DNA of 51,882 nt from Acidimicrobiia bacterium (GTDB lineage: Bacteria; Actinomycetota; Acidimicrobiia; Acidimicrobiales; Aldehydirespiratoraceae), in the NCBI GenBank assembly GCA_024421095.1, contig JAHQYM010000008.1, positions 1-51,882 on the forward strand, read 5' to 3'. Under the pieces are notes generated by a model, which saw only the letters and a list, made by a program, of their open reading frames with translations, was not told the DNA's origin and did no database searches. Below are positions 30,198-39,486 of the stretch, piece after piece. The position numbers were made by a program, and so were the translations under genes. Within the stretch, counting starts at the first letter, position 1. Every line of letters begins with the position of its first letter.

Positions 30198-33052
30198 CAC
30201 GAACACACCAAGTTGCGGTCACCGTAGACACCATCAATGCGGCTCACTGGCGGCCAATATTTATTTTCGCGCCCCGAACCTTTAGGGAAAGCCGCTTCCT
30301 CACGCGAATAAGCGTGCTTCCAAGATTGCGCGGTGACTTCGTTTGCGGTGTGTGGCGCGTTCACGAGCGGGTTGTCGTCGATTGGCCAATCGCCAGCGAT
30401 TAATCGTTGCGCTTCGGCGTGGATCGCGATCATGGCATCGCAGAACCGGTCAAGTTCGCCAAGACTTTCAGATTCGGTGGGTTCAACCATAAGCGTTCCG
30501 GCAACCGGAAAAGACATCGTGGGAGCGTGAAAACCGAAATCAATGAGACGTTTGGCGATATCCTCCACGCTGATGTTGGCTTCGGCACAAATTACCCGCG
30601 TGTCCAAAATGCATTCATGCGCGACCCAACCGTTGGCACCAGAGTAAAGCACCGGATAATAATTTTCTAAGCGTTTAGCGATGTAGTTGGCGTTCAAAAT
30701 CGCGGTTTCGGTTGCTTGGCGCAATCCCTTTTCGCCCATCATGCGAATATACATCCAAGGAATTGCGAGAATGCCAGCGGACCCCCAAGGCGCTGCCGCC
30801 ACCGGGCCAGGACCAGTGGGCGGACCAGCAACTGCGGTCAGCGGGTGATTAGGCAAGAACCCGATTAGGTGCTCCCCAACCCCAATCGGCCCTACTCCAG
30901 GGCCACCGCCGCCATGCGGGATACAAAAGGTCTTATGCAAGTTGAGATGCGAAACATCGGCCCCGAACTTGCCGGGTTGCGCCAACCCGACCATGGCATT
31001 GAGGTTGGCGCCGTCGAGATATACCTGCCCGCCAGCATCGTGCACCATTTCACAAATATGGCGTACCTCAACCTCAAACACGCCGTGGGTAGACGGATAG
31101 GTGATCATCAAAGCGGCGAGTTCGTTGCGGTATTCGCTCACGAGTTTGTCTAGATGGGCAACCTCAACATTGCCTTCGTCATCACAATTCACCACCGACA
31201 CGCGCATCCCGGCCATCACCGCGCTGGCCGCGTTTGTGCCATGAGCAGAAGCTGGGATCAGGCAAACATCACGTTGCGGTTCGCCACGACTTTGGTGATA
31301 CGCACGAATCGCTAGCAAACCTGCGAGCTCGCCCTGTGCACCAGAGTTGGGTTGCAATGACACCGCCGCATAACCAGTGATCTCCGTTAACCAACCTTCA
31401 AGATCGTCGATCATGCGTTGATAGCCGACGGTTTGACCGACTGGCGCGAATGGATGAATGCGTGCAAATTCGGGCCAACTAATTGGTTCCATCTCGGTGG
31501 CTGCATTCAGTTTCATGGTGCAGCTACCTAACGGAATCATGGAACGATCTAAGGCGATGTCTCGGTTCACTAACCGGCGCATGTAGCGCACTAGATCGGT
31601 TTCGCTGTGGTAGGCGGTGAAAATCGGGTGTTCTAATGCCGGGGTATCGCGCCGATACTTCACCGGGCGTGGGTCACGAACATGGGCATCTAGGTAACCC
31701 ACGTCGCCTTCCACCCCAAACGCAGCCCAAACAGTCTCTACCACTTTGCGGTTGGTGGTTTCGTCGAGTGAAATGGCCACGCTGTCGGCATCGACGCGGC
31801 GTAGGTTGATCCCTAATGACAAGGCAATGGCCAACACTTTGTCGGCACGGCCACGAACACGCACACAGACAGTGTCGAAAAACTCATCGTGTGCCACCTC
31901 CACACCACCGCGTCGCAAACCCTCAGCGAGCAGCGAAGCCAGACGGTTGACCCGCAAAGCGATACGGCGCAATCCGTCGGGGCCGTGGTGGATGGCATAC
32001 ATTGAAGCCATCACGGCCAACAAGACCTGCGAGGTGCAAATGTTGGAAGTGGCCTTCTCCCGGCGGATGTGTTGCTCACGGGTCTGCAAAGCCAAACGCG
32101 CCGCGGCGCGACCTTCACTATCTCTCGACAACCCCACAAGACGGCCTGGAAGTGATCGCTGATGTGCTGAACGAACCGCGAAATAGGCTGCGTGCGGGCC
32201 GCCGAAACCCATCGGAATACCGAAACGTTGAGTGCTGCCAACCACCACATCAGCATCAAGTTCGCCTGGTGGTGTGAGCACCGTTAAAGCCAACGGATCC
32301 GCAGCAACGGCAACGAGAGTTCCGTGGGCGTGAGCCCGCTCAATAATCTCTGCGAGGTCTGGGATCGCTCCGCACGTGCCGGGATATTGCACAACCATCG
32401 CAAACACTCCGTTGAGGTCTGCTGTTGCGGGGTCGGTGGTTATGGTGCTCAGCCCGATAGGTTCAGCACGTGTGGCCACCACCGCCTTGGTCTGGGGATG
32501 GCATTGGTCATCAATCAAGAAACGGTCACCCTGTTTACCTCGCGTCACACGATGCAGCATGGTCATGGCTTCAGCCACAGCCGTGCCCTCATCAAGTAGC
32601 GAAGCGTTTGCTAAGTCCATGCCGCTGAGTTCGCTAACCATGGTCTGGAAGTTCAATAACGCTTCAAGGCGGCCTTGCGATATTTCCGGTTGGTAAGGCG
32701 TGTAGGCGGTGTACCAACCCGGGTTTTCCATCACATTGCGCCTAATTACTGGAGGAGTGAAAGTGTCGTGGTAACCCATACCAATCAGTGAGGTGTGTAT
32801 CTGGTTGGCTGAGGCGATGGCCCGCAATTCGTCTTGGGCGGCGGTTTGGCCGACACCCGAGAGCAACTCCAATGGTGCCGACATCTTGATGTCGTCGGGC
32901 AGCGTCACATCAATCAATTCTTGGATTGAAGTGACTCCGAGCGTGGCAAGCATCTTTTCTTGCTCTGCTTGGGGTGGCCCAATGTGGCGACCAACGAACG
33001 CGGCGCGCCCCTCCAAATCAATAAGCGATGGCCGATGGTCTTGTGCGGTCAT
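30170..33052 (-). CDS. gcvP: Glycine dehydrogenase (decarboxylating), P protein
   Basis: Pyridoxal-phosphate enzyme that decarboxylates glycine and loads the remaining aminomethyl group on GcvH. The 960-aa single-chain form starts with [20 protein letters not shown] and has [56 protein letters not shown] and the PLP lysine in [17 protein letters not shown]. Length and motifs are complete. GAGGTG stands before the ATG. It is not next to gcvT or gcvH but is in the same window. Its 3' end lies in a 15-base tandem repeat. No glycine riboswitch is apparent in the 170-base upstream spacer. Confidence 0.96.
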   Translation of the reverse strand: MTAQDHRPSLIDLEGRAAFVGRHIGPPQAEQEKMLATLGVTSIQELIDVTLPDDIKMSAPLELLSGVGQTAAQDELRAIASANQIHTSLIGMGYHDTFTPPVIRRNVMENPGWYTAYTPYQPEISQGRLEALLNFQTMVSELSGMDLANASLLDEGTAVAEAMTMLHRVTRGKQGDRFLIDDQCHPQTKAVVATRAEPIGLSTITTDPATADLNGVFAMVVQYPGTCGAIPDLAEIIERAHAHGTLVAVAADPLALTVLTPPGELDADVVVGSTQRFGIPMGFGGPHAAYFAVRSAHQRSLPGRLVGLSRDSEGRAAARLALQTREQHIRREKATSNICTSQVLLAVMASMYAIHHGPDGLRRIALRVNRLASLLAEGLRRGGVEVAHDEFFDTVCVRVRGRADKVLAIALSLGINLRRVDADSVAISLDETTNRKVVETVWAAFGVEGDVGYLDAHVRDPRPVKYRRDTPALEHPIFTAYHSETDLVRYMRRLVNRDIALDRSMIPLGSCTMKLNAATEMEPISWPEFARIHPFAPVGQTVGYQRMIDDLEGWLTEITGYAAVSLQPNSGAQGELAGLLAIRAYHQSRGEPQRDVCLIPASAHGTNAASAVMAGMRVSVVNCDDEGNVEVAHLDKLVSEYRNELAALMITYPSTHGVFEVEVRHICEMVHDAGGQVYLDGANLNAMVGLAQPGKFGADVSHLNLHKTFCIPHGGGGPGVGPIGVGEHLIGFLPNHPLTAVAGPPTGPGPVAAAPWGSAGILAIPWMYIRMMGEKGLRQATETAILNANYIAKRLENYYPVLYSGANGWVAHECILDTRVICAEANISVEDIAKRLIDFGFHAPTMSFPVAGTLMVEPTESESLGELDRFCDAMIAIHAEAQRLIAGDWPIDDNPLVNAPHTANEVTAQSWKHAYSREEAAFPKGSGRENKYWPPVSRIDGVYGDRNLVCSCPPIDLLAD

Positions 33053-33221
33053 GACACCTCAAATGGTCAGCTAGGCAAACGTAGACTTCGGGTGTTTAGT
33101 TTACCGCCGAACCGAAACTGCGCGATTGTCTTGCGGTTTGGTGTGGGAACTAGAGGTTGAGCCTGTAGTTTCTAGTGCTGTCGCGAAAGTCGCGGTCACA
33201 GGAAACCAAAACGGAGCAAAC

Positions 33222-33497
33222 ATGAACAAGGGCGAACTCGTTGCAGCCATAGCCGACAAGGCTGGGGTCAGCCAAAAAGACGCGGGTAACTGCGTTGATG
33301 CCATGATGAGTACCATTGAAGCTGAAATCAGCAATGGGGGCGAAGTTGCTATCACTGGCTATCTCAAGTTTGAACGAGCCGACACTAGCGCTCGCTCTGC
33401 GCGGAACCCACAAACCGGTGAAACGATTGAAGTACCCGCGGGTACTCGCTGTAAAATCACCGCCGGTTCAAAGCTGAAGAACGCTGGCAAGAGCTGA
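33222..33497 (+). CDS. HU-family DNA-binding protein
   Basis: A 91-aa histone-like protein that bends and compacts DNA as a dimer. MNKGELVAAIADKAGVSQKD and EVAITGYLKFERADTSARSA are the HU signatures, with ARNPQTGETIEVPAGTRCKI forming the DNA-contacting arm. The frame is open from 33126, but ATG 33222 gives the canonical N-terminus, and GGAG lies upstream. No Lys/Ala-rich tail as in mycobacterial HupB. After the stop a short AGCC/GGCT stem followed by TTTTC may serve as terminator. Confidence 0.94.
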   Translation: MNKGELVAAIADKAGVSQKDAGNCVDAMMSTIEAEISNGGEVAITGYLKFERADTSARSARNPQTGETIEVPAGTRCKITAGSKLKNAGKS

Positions 33498-33551
33498 TCC
33501 ATCGGGTCTAGCCGCTGTGGCTTTTCGGTAATCAACGTTCGTGGGGACTCA

Positions 33552-33980
33552 GTGACTCTGCTGAAACCAGAAGAGGTTTTGCCGCACCGGCCTCCCTTTC
33601 TATTCGTAGATGAGATACTAGAAATCGTCCCCGGCGAATCTGCAACTGCTATCTGGCGTTTGAGCGGCTCTGAGGCCTTTTTTACTGGTCATTTTCCAAA
33701 CCGTCCAACGCTCCCAGGCGTGTTAATGTGTGAGGCAATCGCGCAAGTGGGAGCGTTGGCGGTATTGACCGACGAACGCTATGAGGGTAAACTGCCCTTG
33801 TTCGGTGGGATTAACCGCGCTCGTTTTCGCCGCCAAGTGGTACCCGGCGATACGCTCACCATCGAAGTGCAGATGACACGCTTGTCAGCGCGTGCCGGCA
33901 AAGGCGAAGGTCAAGCTAGTGTGGGCAACGAATTGGCAGCAAGTTGTGAGTTGATGTTCGTGATTGTTGACGGTGCCTGA
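33552..33980 (+). CDS. fabZ: 3-hydroxyacyl-ACP dehydratase (FabZ-like)
   Basis: Removes water from 3-hydroxyacyl-ACP during fatty acid elongation. The 142-aa hot-dog protein reads LPHRPPFLFVDEIL, TGHFPNRPTLPGVLMCEAIAQ and LFGGINRARFRRQVVPGD. The catalytic His of GHFP and Glu of MCEAIAQ are both present. Start GTG 33552 has GGGG at 7 bases. It lies on the plus strand beside the minus-strand fab cluster, convergent with fabF. Confidence 0.92.
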   Translation: MTLLKPEEVLPHRPPFLFVDEILEIVPGESATAIWRLSGSEAFFTGHFPNRPTLPGVLMCEAIAQVGALAVLTDERYEGKLPLFGGINRARFRRQVVPGDTLTIEVQMTRLSARAGKGEGQASVGNELAASCELMFVIVDGA

Positions 33981-34016
33981 AATGACGGTGCCTGAAACTC
34001 GCCAGCACCCACCAAC

Positions 34017-35189
34017 CTAAACCGCGCCGATTACGAGGGTTCCGTTGTGTCCACCGAATCCAAAGCTGTTGGAAAGCGTCGGGCCGGGTGTCCAAGCGCG
34101 TGGTTCGCCAACCACTAAATCAATTTTTGGCAGGGTTGGATCAAGAGTTTCGTGCCCGGCGGTTGGTGGAATCAACTGCTTTTGCATCGCCAAAAGCACG
34201 GCTGCTGCTTCCAGCGCGCCGGCACCCCCTAAAGCGTGCCCGGTCACACCTTTTGTTGAGGTAACAATCGGCCCCGGTGTACCAAAGATCTCCGCTATGG
34301 CGGTTGCCTCCGCGGCATCATTCTTGTCGGTTGAAGTGCCATGCGCGTTGATGTGGGCAACGTCTGAAGCAGCAACACCAGCGTCATCTAACGCCAAACG
34401 CATACAAGAAATCGCGCCCCTACCGCCCGGTGCGGGCGCGGTGATGTGGTGAGCATCTGCGGTGGATGCCGACCCCAAAATCTCACCCCAAATAGTGGCA
34501 CCACGGGCTTGGGCTAAATCCCACTCTTCAAGCACCAACACGGCGCAACCTTCAGCCATCACAAAACCGTCACGGCGTGGGTCGAAAGGGCGGCTCACGC
34601 CGCTAGTTGACAATGCCGTCATATTAGAAAAACCAGCCACAGAAGTGGGTGTAAATGGTGCTTCACTGCCTCCCGCAAGCACCGCATCGCAATAACCGTT
34701 GCTCACGAGCCTGGCCGCGTTGCCGATGGCATGGGTGCCAGCAGCGCACGCGGTTACCGTGTTTTCGCACGGGCCGCGCCAGCCATGACGCATCGACAAG
34801 GTGGCGGCCGCGGCGTTAGTCATCATCATCGGCACCAAAAATGGCGACACCCGGCGTTCGCCCTTCGTGAGACGAACCTCAATCTGTGTTTCAAGCGTTT
34901 CAATGCCACCTACCCCGGTACCAATGAACGTGCCAAGACGAGACGGGTCTATCGCTAGGTCGCCAGCCTGAGCTAAGGCCTCGTCTGCTGCCGCCACTGC
35001 CAACTGCGTGAAACGGTCGGTGCGTCGCATCTCTTTGGGATTCTCAAAATAGGCGGACGCATCCCATCGGTGGATTTGGCGCGGGCCTATCGGCGCGGGC
35101 GCACAAAGGCCCTCCCAGAATGCTTCAACACCAACACCGCAAGGAGCGACCACACCAAGGCCGGTTACCGCGACACGGCGACCCTGCAT
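34017..35189 (-). CDS. fabF: Beta-ketoacyl-ACP synthase II
   Basis: Condensing enzyme that extends acyl chains with malonyl-ACP. The 390-aa protein begins RRVAVTGLGVVAPCGVGVEA and has the active Cys in TACAAGTHAIG, the first His in NAHGTSTDKND and the second in TKGVTGHALGGAG, then NSFGFGGHN. The catalytic triad is complete. ATG 35189 overlaps the stop of acpP (TAATG), so translation is coupled. It is the last gene of the cluster fabD-fabH-fabG-acpP-fabF. Confidence 0.95.
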   Translation of the reverse strand: MQGRRVAVTGLGVVAPCGVGVEAFWEGLCAPAPIGPRQIHRWDASAYFENPKEMRRTDRFTQLAVAAADEALAQAGDLAIDPSRLGTFIGTGVGGIETLETQIEVRLTKGERRVSPFLVPMMMTNAAAATLSMRHGWRGPCENTVTACAAGTHAIGNAARLVSNGYCDAVLAGGSEAPFTPTSVAGFSNMTALSTSGVSRPFDPRRDGFVMAEGCAVLVLEEWDLAQARGATIWGEILGSASTADAHHITAPAPGGRGAISCMRLALDDAGVAASDVAHINAHGTSTDKNDAAEATAIAEIFGTPGPIVTSTKGVTGHALGGAGALEAAAVLLAMQKQLIPPTAGHETLDPTLPKIDLVVGEPRAWTPGPTLSNSFGFGGHNGTLVIGAV

Positions 35190-35419
35190 TAGATTTTGGA
35201 GACGATCAGGTCGTAGGCACCTTGGATTGTGGTTATCCCGTCAAGTTCTTCTTCTTCAACATTGACATCAAATTCCTCTTCAAGTGCCATGACCAACTCG
35301 ACTAGGTCGAGACTGTCGGCATCAAGAGACTCAAAGGTTGCTTCCATGACTACTTGGTCGGCATCCACCGACAGCACATCAACTGCACAATTCTTGAATC
35401 GTTCAAAATTGTCACTCAT
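35189..35419 (-). CDS. acpP: Acyl carrier protein
   Basis: A 76-aa acidic helical protein that carries growing acyl chains on a phosphopantetheine attached to Ser36 in [20 protein letters not shown]. The motif is DSLD as in most ACPs. GGAGGGAACAA precedes the ATG. It lies between fabG and fabF, and its stop overlaps the fabF start. Confidence 0.96.
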   Translation of the reverse strand: MSDNFERFKNCAVDVLSVDADQVVMEATFESLDADSLDLVELVMALEEEFDVNVEEEELDGITTIQGAYDLIVSKI

Positions 35420-35471
35420 TTGTTCCCTCCGTTGTTTAGGAAATATTACGAAACTGTCTTAACCGCTGCGG

Positions 35472-36179
35472 TCAACCCATCGCCAAGCCACCGTCAACCG
35501 CAAGCACCGTACCGGTTACGAACCCGGCTTCCTCGGAAGCTAGGTAGGCAATCGCCGCAGCCACCTCAGCGGGTTTGCCGAGCCGTGCTAAGGGCACCGC
35601 ATCGGTCATTGCTGCTCGTTGAGCATCGCTTAGCGCGGCTAGCATATCGGTTTCGATTGGCCCTGGTGCCACCAGATTAACGGTAACATTTCGAGCCGCG
35701 AATTCTTTGGCCAGCGAACGGGCCAAACCGGTTAACCCGGCTTTGGACGCGGCGTAGTTGGCTTGCCCGGCTTGCCCACCAAGGCCCACTACCGAAGATA
35801 CAAAAACTATGCGTCCCCAACGTTTCCGCATCATATTTTTCACCACCCGCTTCGCTACCCGAAAACCGCCGGTCAGGTTGGTGTCAAGAACTTCCGTGAA
35901 GTCGGCATCACGCATCCGCAGCACGAGGCCGTCTCGGGTTATTCCGGCATTACTGACTAGCACCTCAACAGCACCAAGCGTTGCCTCTACTTCGCTGACC
36001 GCGTTGTCTACCGACACGCTGTCGGTCACGTCACATTGAACTACGCAGATGTCTTTGGGTGGCTTGTCTTGGGGCGCACGAGCAGTCACTGCGACGCGGT
36101 AGCCAGTGGCTTGGAAGCGTTCGGCGGTGGCAAGACCGATCCCACGGTTGCCCCCGGTAATCAGCACCACTCGGCTCAC
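35472..36179 (-). CDS. fabG: 3-oxoacyl-ACP reductase
   Basis: NADPH-dependent reduction of 3-oxoacyl-ACP. The 235-aa short-chain dehydrogenase has LITGGNRGIGLATAERF (cofactor loop), VSNAGITRDGL, FVSSVVGLGGQAGQANYAAS with catalytic Ser and Tyr, and SKAGLTGL with the Lys. NVVA-type FabG features such as VNLVAPGPIETDM are also present. GTG 36179 is chosen because it overlaps the fabH stop (GTGA) and gives the normal N-terminus VSRVVLITGG; the longer frame starts at 36203. Confidence 0.94.
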   Translation of the reverse strand: MSRVVLITGGNRGIGLATAERFQATGYRVAVTARAPQDKPPKDICVVQCDVTDSVSVDNAVSEVEATLGAVEVLVSNAGITRDGLVLRMRDADFTEVLDTNLTGGFRVAKRVVKNMMRKRWGRIVFVSSVVGLGGQAGQANYAASKAGLTGLARSLAKEFAARNVTVNLVAPGPIETDMLAALSDAQRAAMTDAVPLARLGKPAEVAAAIAYLASEEAGFVTGTVLAVDGGLAMG

Positions 36180-37096
36180 CAGCGCACCACCAAAGTTGCC
36201 CAAGTCATACCTGCGCCGAAACCAGACATCAAAACTATTTTGTTGGGTTCCAAAACGCCTTGGTTAGCGGCGTGCTGCATGGCTAGGGGGATCGAAGCGG
36301 TTGACGTGTTGCCAGTGGTTTCGATCACGTTGAACGTCTTGGACATCGGTAGCGAGGTACGTGTACACACAGATTCAATAATCCTAATGTTGGCTTGGTG
36401 AAGTAACACCACGTCAACGTCTGCCGGGGTTAATTTGGCGCGTTTGAGGGTGGCTTCGATTGAGCCAGCGACCGCACGGACCGCTTTTTTGAACACTTCT
36501 CGACCGGCCATCTTTATTGTGCCGCCGTGCCTGCAATAAAGGATCGGCGCTAGGTCGCCATCAGCTCCAAGGTCGAACGCCAACAATTCACCTTGTTCAT
36601 GGCGTTCCATCACGCAGGCACCAGCACCATCGCCAAACAGGATCGCGGTTGATCGGTCGTCGTAATCCACCAGGGTTGAAAGCGCGTCGCTGCCGATATT
36701 GAGAACCCGTTTGGGGCCACCAGCCAGCATCATCATGGCGTAGGCAGCCACGTACCCGTAGGCAAAACCGGCGCAAGCCGCGTTCACATCGAATGCCCCG
36801 CAATTTAGGCCAAGCCCGGCGTGGATTTGCGCTGAGGTACCGGGAAATCTTTGGTCGGGGGAACTGGTGCTGAGCAGCAATAGGTCGATGTCGTCTGCGC
36901 TTATGTTGGCGGCTTTTATGGCATCGTTGCCGGCCTCAATGCCTAGCTGTGAAGTGATTCCACCCACATGGCGGGTGACGATTCCGGCACGCTCACGTAT
37001 CCACGCATCACTGGTGTCGAGGGTTGCTTCTAGGTCTTGATTGCTGAGCACCTTGGCTGGTAGCGAAGTGCCGATACCGGCGATGCGTACGGCCAT
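36176..37096 (-). CDS. fabH: Beta-ketoacyl-ACP synthase III
   Basis: Starts fatty acid synthesis by condensing an acyl-CoA with malonyl-ACP. The 306-aa protein begins MAVRIAGIGTSLPAKVLSNQ and shows DTSDAWIRERAGI, the active Cys in VNAACAGFAYG, His in LLHQANIRI and Asn in TTGNTSTASIP. ATG 37096 shares its A with the fabD stop TAA and gives the standard start; a longer frame begins at 37114. Translationally coupled to fabD upstream and fabG downstream. Confidence 0.95.
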   Translation of the reverse strand: MAVRIAGIGTSLPAKVLSNQDLEATLDTSDAWIRERAGIVTRHVGGITSQLGIEAGNDAIKAANISADDIDLLLLSTSSPDQRFPGTSAQIHAGLGLNCGAFDVNAACAGFAYGYVAAYAMMMLAGGPKRVLNIGSDALSTLVDYDDRSTAILFGDGAGACVMERHEQGELLAFDLGADGDLAPILYCRHGGTIKMAGREVFKKAVRAVAGSIEATLKRAKLTPADVDVVLLHQANIRIIESVCTRTSLPMSKTFNVIETTGNTSTASIPLAMQHAANQGVLEPNKIVLMSGFGAGMTWATLVVRW

Positions 37097-38271
37097 TACG
37101 GAACTCGCAACCAAGCTATGGGTTGGCGGGACATCACCCGTTCTCCTTTTAGCGCTAGCACTCCAATGATTTCACCAGCAAAGGAACTTAGCACTGCTTG
37201 TTCGCCGACGGTGCCTAAGATGTCACCAACAGCTACTTGTTGGCCCGGTTCGCAACCCGCTGCCAAGCTAAAGATGCCAGCGGCTGGCGAAACCACTAAA
37301 CGTTCAGTGGCGAAAAGGTGCTCACCTTCAAGCGTGGTTGGTTCGTTGCGGATCTTCGTGGCTAGAGATTCCAAGAGATTGTCGAGGTCCGCGGGTGTGG
37401 CCACCTTGGCGCGGTTCACGCTTTTGAGTGTTCGTTTGACAAGACCGCTTAGCACATTCCCTGGGCCAAGTTCAATAAAGGTGTTGAAACCGTCATTGCC
37501 GAGTTGGTTGAGAGTTTGACACCAACGCACCGGCGAACATAGTTGCGCTCCCAACAATTCGGGCCACTCGGCACGGTTTTGGTGCGCGGTTGCGTCTACG
37601 TTGGCATAAACGGGTTGTTCTGGTGGACGGAACTCAACTTGGTCGATAGCTTTACGTAGACGGTTCTTTGCGGGCGCCATGAGCGGCGTGTGGAACGCCC
37701 CGCCGACTTCTAAGCGCATGGCACGTTTAGCGCCAGCGGCTTTGGCGATAGCGATTGCTTGGTCGATGTCTTGGGGCACGCCGGCTATGACGACTTGGCC
37801 TGGGGCATTGTAATTGGCGATCCAAACATCGCCGGCGGTGCGCCGACAAGCTATGTCTGCCTGCTCATCGCTAAGGCCCAACAGCGCGGCCATGGTGCCA
37901 GTTTGTTCGTCTGCTGCGGCTTGCATGGCATCGCCGCGTTCGTTGACTAAACGCACCGCATCACCGAACTCCAGCGCACCAGCAGCAGTCAACGCCGAGT
38001 ACTCGCCGAGGCTGTGTCCCGCGTGAGCGACCGCTTCAACACCCAAACGACTAACCGCATCAAGCACCACCATTGACATCACGAAGGTGGCCAATTGGGC
38101 GTTGCTGGTCTTGGTTAGCTCGGCTGTGTCGGCATCGAGAAGTAAAGCCGCAACGTCACGATCCGCGGCTTGTGAGGCTTCGTCCACCAGTTCCCAAGAC
38201 GGGTGTTGTGCCCAAGATGCACCCATCTGCGGGCGTTGCGATCCTTGTCCTGGATAGGTAAAGACGATCAT
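37096..38271 (-). CDS. fabD: Malonyl-CoA:ACP transacylase with C-terminal lipoyl/biotinyl-like domain
   Basis: 391 aa. Residues 1-305 are FabD: FTYPGQGSQ at the N-terminus, AGHSLGEYSAL with Ser87, GGAFHTPLM with His194, and FIELGPGNVLSGL. The enzyme loads malonyl groups on ACP. Ordinary FabD stops near residue 310; here about 80 residues follow. They read like a single-hybrid (biotinyl/lipoyl) fold: VVSPAAGIF, GQQVAVGDILGTV, FAGEIIGVLALKGERV and QPIAWL. The lysine motif (A/S-M-K) that would carry biotin or lipoate is missing, so the domain is probably structural or binding. ATG 38271 heads the fab operon on the minus strand. Confidence 0.92.
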   Translation of the reverse strand: MIVFTYPGQGSQRPQMGASWAQHPSWELVDEASQAADRDVAALLLDADTAELTKTSNAQLATFVMSMVVLDAVSRLGVEAVAHAGHSLGEYSALTAAGALEFGDAVRLVNERGDAMQAAADEQTGTMAALLGLSDEQADIACRRTAGDVWIANYNAPGQVVIAGVPQDIDQAIAIAKAAGAKRAMRLEVGGAFHTPLMAPAKNRLRKAIDQVEFRPPEQPVYANVDATAHQNRAEWPELLGAQLCSPVRWCQTLNQLGNDGFNTFIELGPGNVLSGLVKRTLKSVNRAKVATPADLDNLLESLATKIRNEPTTLEGEHLFATERLVVSPAAGIFSLAAGCEPGQQVAVGDILGTVGEQAVLSSFAGEIIGVLALKGERVMSRQPIAWLRVP

Positions 38272-38431
38272 GTGTGGCTCCTGCGGTGCCCAAAACTCGT
38301 AGGCTCACCGCCGTTGTGTCAAGAGGGCTAAATGTTATAGGTCTTGTGGAGTTTCTGACTCACATGAGCACATCGGGGTTTCATACTTGTTGTTTTCTTG
38401 TGAATTGCCGTAAAGTAGAGGCAACCATCTA

Positions 38432-38516
38432 GCCCGGGTGGTGGAATTGGCAGACACGGCGGACTCAAAATCCGTTGCTTTAATCGAGCGTGCGGGTTCA
38501 AGTCCCGCCCCGGGCA
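38432..38516 (+). tRNA. tRNA-Leu (anticodon CAA)
   Basis: Acceptor arms GCCCGGG (38432-38438) and CCCGGGC (38509-38515) pair fully, with discriminator A. The D region GGTGGAATTGGCAGACAC and the long variable arm are typical of a class II tRNA-Leu. Anticodon stem CGGA/TCCG encloses loop CTCAAAA, giving CAA for codon UUG. GGTTCAAGTCC forms the T arm. The 3' CCA is not encoded (ACAGG follows). Confidence 0.96.
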
Positions 38517-38595
38517 CAGGATCTCTGCGGTTTTGTGGTTCTTATGAGCGGGCATGTTGGGCGCGGAATTGGTGTTGGGTAGTTAAGCTAGGCGG

Positions 38596-39486
38596 GTGAT
38601 TTCAGACAACAACACGGAGTACACGCCCGCAGGCGCTGTGCTCATGGACGGAAACCGCCTGCGAGACGAAATTGTTGCAAGTCTGCGCCAAGAGATCGAA
38701 GCTGCTTCGCAGGCGGCTGTGTGTCTCGCAACAGTGCTTGTAGGCAACGACAAACCCAGCCAGATTTATGTGCGGAACAAACACCGTAAAGCGCAAGAAG
38801 CGGGGATGGTCTCACGCCATGTCGAACTGGCGCAGAACGCAACTCAAACCGAGGTGCAAAGCGCGGTCAGGGAACTAGCCGATGACGATTCGGTACATGG
38901 AATTTTGGTTCAGTTGCCGTTGCCAGCGGGTGTTGATGTTGAGGCGGTGCTGGATTTGATTCCACCCGAAAAGGATGTTGACGGTTTAACTGAGCGGTCC
39001 ATGGGTCGGCTCCTGCGAGGACGCGTCGGCCATGTGCCCTGCACACCGTTGGGTGTGATGGAACTTCTCAACCGTTACGGCATCGAAACCTCCGGCAGGC
39101 GGGCAGTGGTTATCGGGCGTTCAACACTCGTGGGTTTACCTCAAGTGTTGTTGCTCGGGCGCAAAGGCTGCGATGCTACTGTCACACTCGCCCATAGTCG
39201 CACTAAAGACCTTGCGGCGCTTTGCCGCAAAGCCGACATTATCATTGCCGCGGCGGGTATGGCCGGGTTGGTGACAGCCGATTTTGTGAGCCCTCAAGCG
39301 ACCGTGGTTGACGTAGGCATCTCCCGTACCGCTGCGGGAATTGTCGGCGATGTGGATTTTGATAGTGTGCAAGAGGTGGCCGGCGCGATCACACCGATGC
39401 CTGGTGGCACTGGACCAATGACCATCGGTTGCCTACTGAAAAACACGCTTGCCGCGGCGCGGATGTTGGGCGCGTTCCCGCGTTGA
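38596..39486 (+). CDS. folD: Methylenetetrahydrofolate dehydrogenase / methenyltetrahydrofolate cyclohydrolase
   Basis: Interconverts 5,10-methylene-, methenyl- and 10-formyl-tetrahydrofolate. The 296-aa protein has LATVLVGNDKPSQIYVRNKH (active Lys), VQLPLPAGVD, IPPEKDVDGLT, PCTPLGVMELL, VIGRSTLVGLPQ and TPMPGGTGPMTIGCLL. In most FolD proteins the second segment reads RSxxVGxP; here it is RSTLVGLP, as expected. Start GTG 38596 gives a 16-residue extension before MDGNRLRDEI; ATG 38644 is possible. It is divergent from fab genes and next to the MetF-like and fhs genes, so C1 folate steps are grouped here. Confidence 0.94.
   Translation: MISDNNTEYTPAGAVLMDGNRLRDEIVASLRQEIEAASQAAVCLATVLVGNDKPSQIYVRNKHRKAQEAGMVSRHVELAQNATQTEVQSAVRELADDDSVHGILVQLPLPAGVDVEAVLDLIPPEKDVDGLTERSMGRLLRGRVGHVPCTPLGVMELLNRYGIETSGRRAVVIGRSTLVGLPQVLLLGRKGCDATVTLAHSRTKDLAALCRKADIIIAAAGMAGLVTADFVSPQATVVDVGISRTAAGIVGDVDFDSVQEVAGAITPMPGGTGPMTIGCLLKNTLAAARMLGAFPR

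Noticed and set aside
38328-38555. Two minus-strand ORFs of 60 and 75 codons
   Set aside because: They run across the tRNA-Leu gene, a common false ORF opposite tRNAs.
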